From positions 1 through 9,645 of the forward strand of contig JACRBO010000023.1 in the NCBI GenBank assembly GCA_016219235.1: 9,645 bases of DNA. Reading direction: 5' to 3'. A program made the position numbers and the translations under genes. This DNA comes from Chloroflexota bacterium. Its GTDB lineage: Bacteria > Chloroflexota > Anaerolineae > Fen-1058. The notes beneath the pieces are model-generated. The model made no database searches. It saw only the letters and a list, made by a program, of their open reading frames with translations, and had not been told where the DNA came from. Positions 1-5,792 of this stretch are shown here, in pieces (within the stretch, counting starts at the first letter, position 1; every line of letters begins with the position of its first letter).

Positions 1-1
1 A

Positions 2-238
2 GGCTTTGTGGCCTGGCGCGAGAAATATCGTCCGGTCATGGAATCGTTCGACTTCTTTGCCGGAGGTAACGGCGGCTTCGGCATTGTCAACGTTCCCGAC
101 GAGACGACGCTCAATCAGCTCATGCTTGAGTATCCGCTTGGGCCGTTGAGTGATTTGGACATCCGGCCCGTGCTCGACGGCGACAAAGCGCTGGCGCAGT
201 GGCAGGCCGCCATGCAGGCGATGCTGGGCGGCGCTTAG
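2..238 (+). CDS. C-terminal part of a small protein, possibly a dimeric alpha/beta-barrel (DUF3303 / muconolactone isomerase-like)
   Basis: The reading frame is open from the left edge of the window to a TAG stop at 236-238, so this is the 3' part of a gene that begins outside. Seventy-eight residues are visible. The middle contains a Gly-rich turn (FFAGGNGGFGIV), then a helix (DETTLNQLMLEYP) and a strand (LDIRPVLDG). That order, strand-helix-strand ending in xxPV, is what one expects from small dimeric alpha/beta-barrel proteins such as DUF3303 or muconolactone isomerase relatives. This family assignment is a weak inference from pattern. A GTG at position 8 could be read as a start, but no Shine-Dalgarno can be seen there and the protein would then lack the first strand of the fold, so a partial gene is more likely. 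No function can be assigned. Confidence 0.6.
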   Translation, partial: GFVAWREKYRPVMESFDFFAGGNGGFGIVNVPDETTLNQLMLEYPLGPLSDLDIRPVLDGDKALAQWQAAMQAMLGGA

Positions 239-281
239 CCTCCCAATGTCTAGAACGGATTCCCATTGACGCCATCGCTCT

Positions 282-335
282 CGCTGGAGGGCCACCTCCA
301 GCGGTACTCGGCGGAGGGTTACCTCCGCCGAGTAC
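282..335. repeat. Paired-hairpin element 1 (two perfect palindromes back to back)
   Basis: Two perfect inverted repeats lie side by side with no linker. Hairpin A has 9-bp arms (282-290 CGCTGGAGG and 295-303) around the loop GCCA. Hairpin B has 14-bp arms (304-317 GTACTCGGCGGAGG and 322-335) around the loop GTTA. Both tips end GG/CC. The element lies between the upstream gene's stop at 238 and the Shine-Dalgarno of the next gene at 367. It has no T-tract on either strand, so it is not a textbook intrinsic terminator, although a strong RNA hairpin here could still end or protect the upstream transcript. A related element in opposite order lies at 2341-2407. Confidence 0.85.
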
Positions 336-366
336 GTAACCTGACCAGGAATTTGCTCCAGGCTGC

Positions 367-374
367 AGAGGAGG
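367..374 (+). promoter_or_regulatory. Shine-Dalgarno site fixing a GTG start at 380
   Basis: AGAGGAGG, five bases before the GTG at 380. This strong site decides the start. The longer open frame from a TTG at 266 would run through the hairpin element at 282-335 and has no such signal. Confidence 0.75.
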
Positions 375-379
375 CAAGG

Positions 380-904
380 GTGGATACTCAACTGATCGTG
401 AACGTCATGGCGCTGGTGGCCGTCGTCGTGCTGATCGCCATCATCGTAACTTATCGACGCCGGGGGCCACTTAACACCGCAGCGTGGCTGGTGATCTGGG
501 GCGCGATCGTGCTGCTGACCGAACACCCGTTGTTCGCGATTGGTTTCTCCGCGCCCATTCTCGATATCGCGAACGAGTTGAAGACAACCGCCATGCCGCT
601 GATTCCACATGCCCGCACGCACTTCTTCATGGCGGGTGTCTGTACGATCATCGGTTTGATCATGCTGTGCGTCATCGCCCGTACGCTGCTGCGGGAGGGC
701 CGGCGCGCAGGCTGGTTCTCAGTGCTGTTTGCCCTGATCGTCGGCGCAACGTCCGATTTATTGATCGGGGCGGAGTGGTTTCAACACGGCTCACCGTTGT
801 ACCCCAACCCGATCGGCGTTGGCTGGCAATTTCTGTACGTGTATTTCATCGCCTGGGGGGCGGCACTGATCATGGCCTACCAGCCCGTTTTCAGAATACA
901 GTGA
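380..904 (+). CDS. Five-helix integral membrane protein, function unknown
   Basis: This encodes 174 residues from a GTG start chosen for its excellent upstream AGAGGAGG. The frame is also open back to a TTG at 266, but that part crosses two perfect palindromes and reads as low-quality protein. Five hydrophobic segments are visible at roughly residues 5-24, 32-55, 81-103, 111-130 and 146-167. Basic stretches follow helices 1 and 3 (YRRRG near 25-29; RTLLREGRR near 101-109), which suggests that these loops face the cytoplasm and that the N-terminus is outside. Histidines 49, 77 and 81 lie at helix ends but form no motif I recognise. There is no signal peptide and no known transporter or enzyme signature. 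It sits alone between two plus-strand genes; the next gene has its own promoter, so an operon link is not supported. No family could be named. Confidence 0.72.
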   Translation: MDTQLIVNVMALVAVVVLIAIIVTYRRRGPLNTAAWLVIWGAIVLLTEHPLFAIGFSAPILDIANELKTTAMPLIPHARTHFFMAGVCTIIGLIMLCVIARTLLREGRRAGWFSVLFALIVGATSDLLIGAEWFQHGSPLYPNPIGVGWQFLYVYFIAWGAALIMAYQPVFRIQ

Positions 905-961
905 GGTCATCTGCACGGGCCAGTCACAGCGTACACATTGCCGTACCCGGTGGGACTGCGC

Positions 962-974
962 CAGGTGTCACCTG
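962..974. promoter_or_regulatory. Perfect palindrome upstream of a promoter, possible operator
   Basis: CAGGTG-T-CACCTG is a perfect 13-base palindrome 27 bases before the -35 box at 1002, with a second partial copy of the right arm (GTCAC) overlapping at 975-979. The position fits a regulator binding site, but one site in a GC-rich gap can also be chance. Confidence 0.25.
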
Positions 975-1001
975 TCACGGCAAAGACCCGCCGTTGTCAT
1001 C

Positions 1002-1030
1002 TTGAATTCCGGCCTCCGCGCGCCTACAAT
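1002..1030 (+). promoter_or_regulatory. Sigma70-type promoter of the radical SAM gene
   Basis: -35 TTGAAT (1002-1007), a 17-base spacer, -10 TACAAT (1025-1030). The -10 matches five of six consensus bases and the -35 four of six, at the ideal spacing. Transcription would start near 1037, leaving a leader of about 24 bases before the ATG at 1061. Confidence 0.55.
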
Positions 1031-1060
1031 AAGTTCCACTTGAACTGTGAGGAGCGCGAT

Positions 1061-2323
1061 ATGGAGCCGTTGTCCGCCAAGAAAGCCGCCTGGGCGCATG
1101 TTAATGATCAGGGTGATATTGTCATCCCGCGCGAAGTCGCGGAGCAGTATGGCCTGACGCCGGGCGCGCACGTGCGGCTGGAAAACGACCTGAATCACGT
1201 CCGGCTGCACCGGCCCGTCACGCACCTCGTCAAAGTCTACGTCGAACCGACCGTCTGCTGCAACCTCGATTGCCGCACCTGCATTCGCAACGTGTGGAAC
1301 GAAGAACTGGGCACGATGAACGACGCCACGTTCACCGCCCTGCTCGATCAACTCAAAACGATCGAGCCGCGCCCCTCGATTTTCTTCGGCGGCCTGGGCG
1401 AGCCGCTGTTGCACCCGCACACGCTCGATTGGATCGCGCAGGCCAAAGCGATCGGCTGCACCGTGGAGATGATCTCCAATGGCACGCTGTTGAATGAAGA
1501 GAACGCACGGGCACTGGTCGCCAACGGCCTCGATAATCTGTGGATCTCGATCGATGGCGCGCGCGCCGAAAGTTTTGCCGATGTCCGCATGGGCGCGCAA
1601 TTGCCGCTGGTGATCGAGAACGTCTCGCGCCTGCTTCACCTGCGCAAGGGCGGGCATTTTGCCAAACCGGAGATCGACATCGCGTTTGTGGCGATGAAGC
1701 GCAATATCCACGAACTGCCCGACGTGCTCAAACTGGCGCAGCGCCTGGGCGCGCGGCAGTTCAAGATGAGCCACGTGCTGCCCTACACCGACGATCTGCG
1801 CGATGAAATTCTGTACGCCAAAAGCCTGCGCGATCCCGCTTACATGGCCTCGCCCCGCATACCGCGCCTGTTTCTGCCGCGCATGGAATTCAACGCCGAC
1901 ACCAGCGAGCCTTTACTCAAAGCCCTGCAAAGCGGCTACACCGTCAACCTGGCGGGCAACAACCTGGGCGGCGCGGCTGATGTGTGTCACTTCATCGAAG
2001 GCGGCACGATCTCAATCGGCTGGGACGGCAGCGTCGCGCCCTGCCTGCCCATGCTGCATCAACACGCGCACTACTTCCGCGCCTATCAGCACGAAGTCAA
2101 GCCGCACATCCTGGGCAACATCAACGATCACAACTTGCTAAACTTGTGGCTCGATCCCGCATACGTCGAGTATCGCGAGCGCGTGCACAGTTTTGCCTTT
2201 GCGCCCTGCACATTCTGCGGCGGCTGCGAGATGCTGGAGTCCAACGAGGAAGACTGCGTGGGCAATACGTTCCCGTCGTGCGGCGGTTGTCTGTGGGCGC
2301 AGGGCTTGATTCAGTGCCCGTAG
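1061..2323 (+). CDS. Radical SAM/SPASM protein with N-terminal AbrB-like domain (tungsten-oxidoreductase maturase-like)
   Basis: This encodes 420 residues. The ATG at 1061 is chosen because GAGGAG (1049-1054) lies six bases upstream and a promoter ends just before it; an earlier in-frame ATG at 938 would read through the promoter. Residues 11-52 resemble an AbrB/SpoVT swapped-hairpin domain (GDIVIPREVAEQYGLTPGAHV). The radical SAM domain follows, with the cluster motif C67-x3-C71-x2-C74 inside CNLDCRTCIRN and a GGLGEP motif at 110-115 for S-adenosylmethionine binding. The C-terminus has cysteines at 309, 328, 383, 386, 389, 399, 407, 410 and 419, a SPASM-type arrangement that should hold auxiliary iron-sulfur clusters. 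From memory, the string KVYVEP followed by CNLxCRTCIRN is typical of the family called tungsten cofactor oxidoreductase radical SAM maturase; this subfamily call is tentative because no tungsten enzyme gene is in view. It probably modifies a peptide or a cofactor in the cytoplasm. Confidence 0.93.
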   Translation: MEPLSAKKAAWAHVNDQGDIVIPREVAEQYGLTPGAHVRLENDLNHVRLHRPVTHLVKVYVEPTVCCNLDCRTCIRNVWNEELGTMNDATFTALLDQLKTIEPRPSIFFGGLGEPLLHPHTLDWIAQAKAIGCTVEMISNGTLLNEENARALVANGLDNLWISIDGARAESFADVRMGAQLPLVIENVSRLLHLRKGGHFAKPEIDIAFVAMKRNIHELPDVLKLAQRLGARQFKMSHVLPYTDDLRDEILYAKSLRDPAYMASPRIPRLFLPRMEFNADTSEPLLKALQSGYTVNLAGNNLGGAADVCHFIEGGTISIGWDGSVAPCLPMLHQHAHYFRAYQHEVKPHILGNINDHNLLNLWLDPAYVEYRERVHSFAFAPCTFCGGCEMLESNEEDCVGNTFPSCGGCLWAQGLIQCP

Positions 2324-2340
2324 TCACGCCCACTTTGTGA

Positions 2341-2407
2341 ATGCTCACAGCGGATTGTCAAATCCGCTGACCTTAGACCGCTGGATTTGTCAATCCAGCG
2401 GGAGCAT
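2341..2407. repeat. Paired-hairpin element 2 with closing stem, between convergent genes
   Basis: Outer arms ATGCTC (2341-2346) and GAGCAT (2402-2407) enclose two perfect hairpins. Hairpin C has arms at 2349-2356 (AGCGGATT) and 2361-2368 with loop GTCA. Hairpin D has arms at 2378-2387 (CCGCTGGATT) and 2392-2401 with loop TGTC. D abuts the outer stem directly, so an RNA copy would fold as a three-way junction with two stacked helices. The element lies between the stop of the radical SAM gene (2323) and the end of the minus-strand dehydrogenase gene (2439), where it could act as a two-way terminator or 3'-end protector; the only T-rich run (CTTTC, 2408-2412) is weak. It is related to the element at 282-335. 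It is not a tRNA: there is no anticodon arm or T-arm sequence. Confidence 0.85.
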
Positions 2408-2438
2408 CTTTCGCCAAATGACGCACCCCTGGCGGGTC

Positions 2439-3401
2439 TCAATACCCCGCTTCTACATCCACCCGATTGAGCATCGTTTCGCCGCGCGCCGCAGCATTGA
2501 GCAACTCCGCCAACTCCGTCATGCGCTGCGTATCAATTCCGACTTCATCCCCGCCGCGATGCGGACTCAGCACGACGTTATCAAGTTCGTGAAAAGGGAA
2601 TTGCGAGGGCGGCGTGTTTACACGCGAGGCTTCATCTTTCGGATACTGATACCACACATCCAGCCCGGCCGCTCCCAGATGGCCTGACTTCAAGGCCGAA
2701 AACAACGCCGCTTCATCCACAATCAGGCCGCGTCCAACGTTGACCAGGATCGATCCACGCGGCAGCAGCGCCAATTCTTTTTCCCCGATCAGACCTTTCG
2801 TCTCCGGCGTCAGCGGCGCGGTGATGATGATCACGTCCGTTTGCGGCAGTAACGTCGATAGTTCACTCGTCGCATAAACAGCGGCAACTTCGTCCTTCTC
2901 CAGCCGATTACGCCGTGTGGCGATCACGGTCATCCCCAGGGCCGCGCACCCGCGCCCCACCCGTTGGCCGATCTGCCCGTAGCCTAGGATCAGCGCCGTC
3001 TTGCCCGCCAACCCGATCGAACGCGAGGGTGCGTAACGCGGCGTCCAATCGTTCAGGCGCAGATGTCGATCGACCGGCACGATGAATTTGGCAGCGGCCA
3101 TTAACAAGGCAACGGCATATTCAGCGGTGGCGGCCGCATTGTGATGCAGGTTGTGCACGGCGATGTGTGGAAATTCGCGCAGCAGCGCTTGCGTGTTATC
3201 CGGCACGCCCGCCCACGGCACGATGAGCGCATGCACTTGCGCGCAAGCCAGCAACTGCTCACGCGTGGGCCGTCCGCCGATCAAAATCTCCGCATCGCTC
3301 AATAACTCGCCCGTCGTCAAGTGCACGCGCACATCCAACTGCGCCCGCAACTCCGCCAGCGTCTCCGCCTCAAAGTCTTCAAGCATGTGAACGTTAATCA
3401 T
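2439..3401 (-). CDS. D-2-hydroxyacid dehydrogenase family protein (NAD-dependent)
   Basis: This encodes 320 residues, the usual length for the family that reduces 2-keto acids to D-2-hydroxy acids in the cytoplasm. The split catalytic domain covers about residues 1-100 and 285-320, with the Rossmann domain between. The dinucleotide motif is G140-Y-G-Q-I-G145. The substrate-binding arginine is R224 in NVGRG, and the catalytic histidine is H281 in SPHRGG. The third catalytic residue, normally Glu in DVFxxEP, is replaced: this protein reads DVWYQYP, with Tyr253 at the aligned position (29 residues after R224, as in phosphoglycerate dehydrogenase). Substrate is therefore unknown. It is the last gene of a minus-strand run, but 132 bases of heptamer repeat separate it from the lipoprotein gene, and a canonical Shine-Dalgarno is missing. 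The nearest repeat unit, GAGTGAT, ends five bases before the ATG and may serve weakly. Confidence 0.93.
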   Translation of the reverse strand: MINVHMLEDFEAETLAELRAQLDVRVHLTTGELLSDAEILIGGRPTREQLLACAQVHALIVPWAGVPDNTQALLREFPHIAVHNLHHNAAATAEYAVALLMAAAKFIVPVDRHLRLNDWTPRYAPSRSIGLAGKTALILGYGQIGQRVGRGCAALGMTVIATRRNRLEKDEVAAVYATSELSTLLPQTDVIIITAPLTPETKGLIGEKELALLPRGSILVNVGRGLIVDEAALFSALKSGHLGAAGLDVWYQYPKDEASRVNTPPSQFPFHELDNVVLSPHRGGDEVGIDTQRMTELAELLNAAARGETMLNRVDVEAGY

Positions 3402-3406
3402 GTTCT

Positions 3407-3539
3407 ATCACTCGTCACTCATCACTCGTTACTCATCACTCGTTACTCATCACTCGTTACTCATCACTCGTTACTCATCACTCGTTACTCATCACTCGTC
3501 ACTCGTCACGCACCACACATCACGCATTACGCATTACGG
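3407..3539. repeat. Heptamer tandem array, 19 units in exact 7-base register
   Basis: Starting at 3407 the plus strand reads ATCACTC, GTCACTC, then ATCACTC and GTTACTC in strict alternation (3421-3497), then more diverged units GTCACTC, GTCACGC, ACCACAC, ATCACGC, ATTACGC and ATTACGG. No unit is gained or lost in length. The core is therefore a 14-base repeat made of two heptamers. The last unit overlaps the stop codon of the lipoprotein gene (TAA, complement of 3534-3536), and the first unit ends the leader of the dehydrogenase, so the array fills the whole gap between the two minus-strand genes. On the transcribed strand each unit is GAGTRAY or similar and holds TGA or TAA. Because 7 is not a multiple of 3, all three minus-strand frames are closed within 21 bases. 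Confidence 0.95.
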
Positions 3540-4340
3540 TGTTACCAGATTCGCCACGCCACCCGCGCCCACAAACTGATAGACGTTGCCGCGATTATCG
3601 CGCAGTTCATAGATACCCGACTTCGGCATCCACTCACAATCGGGACTGTAAAAGCCCTGCGGATAGTAGATCAGCGAGGCGGCAAAGCCCGCTTCTTCGT
3701 CGGTCGCCCAACCCAGATCGGGGCGCTGGGCGTCCGTCGAGCCGCTGCCGATGCGCCACGCATACCCGAAGCCGCGCACAGGTTGATACCGGCCAGGCGG
3801 CGGCGTCAGATTCGGATCGGATTCCGCAATGCCCTCGCTCCATTGATTGGGCAGCACACGCCAGTAGAATTGATTCAGCGTGGGCGCATTGATCAGCACC
3901 CAGATTTCATTGCGCGATTGCAGCCAGAACATCAGGCCCGTCTCAAAAGGTTGAATCGCCGCTGAAGTCGTCTCGACGGTGGGCGTGGGCAGCGCCGGAC
4001 AATTGGGCAACTCAGGTGTCGGCGTGCGAGGCACGGCGGCGACGGCCGTCAATGTCGCGAGGTAGACGAGATCTTCCGTCGGCGGGATGGGCGTCGGCCA
4101 CGGCGTGGCACTGGGCAACGGATTGGTCACGATGATGGGCGGCAGCGTGGGCACGACAGCCACGGCAATCGTCGGGGGCGGCACAGCCAATCGGGAAGTG
4201 GGAATGGCCGGAATGGACGTTGCAGTTGGTGCAACGAGCACCGTTGGCGAAATCACCGGTACTGGCGCGGGTGCAGGCGCTCCGCACGCCATCAGCAGGA
4301 CACTTATTAGCCAGATGATGAACGCTCGCCGCCAGGCCAT
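3534..4340 (-). CDS. Secreted lipoprotein with Thr/Pro-rich stalk and Trp-rich C-terminal domain
   Basis: This encodes 268 residues from an ATG at 4340. That start is chosen because GAGGAA lies just upstream (4345-4350) and the protein then begins with a proper lipoprotein signal: MAWRR, a hydrophobic stretch at 6-17, and the lipobox L16-M-A-C19. After lipidation at Cys19 it would be anchored to the outer face of the membrane. Residues 20-127 are a Pro/Thr/Val-rich, likely extended stalk (runs such as PWPTPIPPT). Residues 130-258 form a compact aromatic domain (FETGLMFWLQ, IWVLI, then PPPGRYQPVRGFGYAWR and LGWATDEEAGF, ending GIYELRDNRGNVYQF). Its spacing of FxxGxMxW and LGWA is reminiscent of LGFP-type cell-wall repeats, but I do not claim that family. 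It lies 83 bases downstream of the sortase-like gene, with a hairpin in the gap, and is probably co-transcribed with it. The molecular function is unknown. Confidence 0.85.
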   Translation of the reverse strand: MAWRRAFIIWLISVLLMACGAPAPAPVPVISPTVLVAPTATSIPAIPTSRLAVPPPTIAVAVVPTLPPIIVTNPLPSATPWPTPIPPTEDLVYLATLTAVAAVPRTPTPELPNCPALPTPTVETTSAAIQPFETGLMFWLQSRNEIWVLINAPTLNQFYWRVLPNQWSEGIAESDPNLTPPPGRYQPVRGFGYAWRIGSGSTDAQRPDLGWATDEEAGFAASLIYYPQGFYSPDCEWMPKSGIYELRDNRGNVYQFVGAGGVANLVTP

Positions 4341-4344
4341 GCCG

Positions 4345-4350
4345 TTCCTC
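4345..4350 (-). promoter_or_regulatory. Shine-Dalgarno site fixing the lipoprotein start
   Basis: GAGGAA on the minus strand, with six bases between GAGG and the ATG at 4340. It favours this start over an ATG at 4415, which would place a hairpin-forming stretch inside the gene and bury the lipoprotein signal. Confidence 0.65.
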
Positions 4351-4362
4351 GTGGAAAAGCGA

Positions 4363-4400
4363 ACCACGGACACAGCGGCTAGAGCCGCGTCATCCGTGGT
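4363..4400. repeat. Long interrupted hairpin in the gap between two surface-protein genes
   Basis: Outer arms ACCACGGA (4363-4370) and TCCGTGGT (4393-4400) are perfect complements. Inside them GCGGCT (4375-4380) and AGCCGC (4383-4388) pair around a two-base centre. The two four-base joints, CACA and GTCA, do not pair and form an internal loop. On the minus strand, the direction of transcription, the hairpin is followed five bases later by CTTTT, so it could act as a leaky terminator or as an RNA processing or stability element between the sortase-like gene and the lipoprotein gene. Confidence 0.7.
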
Positions 4401-4423
4401 CGAATTGAAATGCACTGGACGAA

Positions 4424-5764
4424 CTATTGCAAGTCCAACTGAAAAGAGCTGAGTAACACCTTCAGAATCGCCGAAGCGCCCGGCAGCCGGCTGAAACGCA
4501 GCGAGAAGCTGAGCGTTTGATCCGGACCGACATTGAAGGGCAGCGGCGGCTCTGATCCGCGAATCGTGGCGAAGACGCCGTCGGGCGTGCTAAGGCTGAT
4601 GTCAGACGCATTGATTGATACAGGCACGCCGCTCGTATTGCCCACCCCGCCCACGATGATCATCTCGGTCTGCTCGGTGTTGAAGTACGCCTGCGTGATC
4701 TGGACGACCAACCTGGTACGCGGATCGGGTGTGGGCGTGGGGCCGACCAGCGGCACGGCCACACTGGCTTGCGCCCTAAACTGTGCATTAGGCTTGAAGT
4801 TCCAAACCAGCACCGGGCCGGTGACGTTGGCGGGCACTTCAAAGCCCGACGTGAAGGAGGCTGCAATTCCGGGCAGCAACTGGCCTTTGGGCGGCGGGTT
4901 TGGCCCGATCGCGCTGGCGGTGTCCGACAGCCGGTACTTTTGATTGGCGTAGTCTTGCAGTTCGACGATGAAGCCCGCGGCATCCACCGCATCCGCGCCG
5001 ATGTTCTCAACGATGAAGTCCACCATGTAAAAGGCGCTGCCGACCGGGACGCCGGGCGCATTGACCACCAACCGCGCTGAAGTGACGGTCACTTTCGCGC
5101 CGCCCAGTTCGATCGGGGTGTTGATCTGCGCCAGGCTGCTGGGCACGGCCTTGCCGACTTCGCTATCCGGCACATAATCAGCGTTCACCACCACACGCTG
5201 ATCGGTGTTATCGCCCAACAGCACCAGGGTCAGGCCGGGTCGCGTCTGCGCGAAAATATCGACGCTACCCGCTGAGACAAACTGCCGCCCCGTGTATTGG
5301 AAAGTCAGAGACTGCCCGTTGGACAGATCGACAACGATTTCGTCCGCCTCGCTCATCGCTTGGAGCATGTCGCTGTTTTCCTGCGAGGCCGGCAGGCCGA
5401 TGACGTAGTTGACCAGCGTGCCAAAGACCCATTCGGCCTGTTCGATTTCTGCCGTCGGCCGCCAGTCGCCCTTCGTCACGTTGACGGGCACCAGCGATTT
5501 GGAGCGGCTGCGCAGGCGCAGCGTCTTGGGAATGGGTTGGGTGGTCTGCGGGCCGGGGCCGCAATTGATGACGCAACTACTGGTAGGCGTGGGTTTCACT
5601 TCGGCCGGCCTGGGTGACAGCTGCGTCAACGCCACGATTAGCAGCACAATCGACAGGGCCACCGCCCCAAAGCCGAGCAGCAACACCGGGCGTCGTGCGG
5701 GATCAGTCCACGAGGCTTTCAAACGGTTACGCATAATCGATTGGCCGGGTTGGCAGGGCAACAA
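4424..5764 (-). CDS. Membrane-anchored surface protein: sortase-like domain plus DUF4352-type Ig-like domains
   Basis: This encodes 446 residues. The start is uncertain: the TTG at 5764 has GGAG nine bases upstream (5774-5777), whereas the ATG at 5734 has no clear site; an in-frame TGA just before 5764 rules out anything longer. One membrane helix (about 27-48) should leave the rest outside. A short linker with two cysteines (64, 68) follows. Residues 80-198 read like a sortase beta-barrel: EWVFGTLVNYVIGLP, DEIVVDLSNGQ, then PGLTLVLLGD and QRVVVNADYV. The catalytic His and Cys of sortases are absent (VFGT and LVLLGD at those places), while Arg190 is kept, so it is probably not an active transpeptidase. 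Residues 212-335 resemble DUF4352 (a hydrophobic VDFIVENIG strand and an LLPG turn). After a PTPTPDP linker comes a further beta-rich domain (350-446). The upstream gene ends 28 bases away, which implies co-transcription. Confidence 0.85.
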   Translation of the reverse strand: MLPCQPGQSIMRNRLKASWTDPARRPVLLLGFGAVALSIVLLIVALTQLSPRPAEVKPTPTSSCVINCGPGPQTTQPIPKTLRLRSRSKSLVPVNVTKGDWRPTAEIEQAEWVFGTLVNYVIGLPASQENSDMLQAMSEADEIVVDLSNGQSLTFQYTGRQFVSAGSVDIFAQTRPGLTLVLLGDNTDQRVVVNADYVPDSEVGKAVPSSLAQINTPIELGGAKVTVTSARLVVNAPGVPVGSAFYMVDFIVENIGADAVDAAGFIVELQDYANQKYRLSDTASAIGPNPPPKGQLLPGIAASFTSGFEVPANVTGPVLVWNFKPNAQFRAQASVAVPLVGPTPTPDPRTRLVVQITQAYFNTEQTEMIIVGGVGNTSGVPVSINASDISLSTPDGVFATIRGSEPPLPFNVGPDQTLSFSLRFSRLPGASAILKVLLSSFQLDLQ

Positions 5765-5792
5765 TCAGCCAAACTCCGGTGTCGTCTCCTGT

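Noticed and set aside
266..379. N-terminal extension of the membrane protein from a TTG at 266.
   Set aside because: It would be coded by two perfect palindromes and ends just before a strong Shine-Dalgarno site with a GTG start.
484..1005. Plus-strand open frame overlapping the membrane protein gene in another frame.
   Set aside because: The product is Arg/His-rich with no domain, and it lies inside a gene with five clear membrane helices and a strong ribosome-binding site.
968..1774. Minus-strand open frame of 268 codons opposite the radical SAM gene.
   Set aside because: High GC leaves few stops in the antisense frame. The plus-strand protein has clear family motifs and the antisense product shows none.
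2341..2407. tRNA or tRNA-like gene.
   Set aside because: The fold has two hairpins rather than three, no seven-base anticodon loop, no GTTCRA T-arm motif, and is only 67 bases.
2424..2451. Imperfect inverted repeat GCGGG/CCCGC at the end of the dehydrogenase gene as an intrinsic terminator.
   Set aside because: Only five base pairs, overlapping the coding end, with no T-tract after it on either strand.
3407..3539. Possible CRISPR array.
   Set aside because: Units are 7 bases with no spacers between them; this is a plain tandem repeat, and no cas gene is near.
3321..3965. Plus-strand open frame of 214 codons that crosses the heptamer array and gives a repeated peptide.
   Set aside because: The array has no stops on the plus strand simply because its words lack TAA, TAG and TGA. 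The rest overlaps the lipoprotein and dehydrogenase genes antisense, and no ribosome-binding site is seen.
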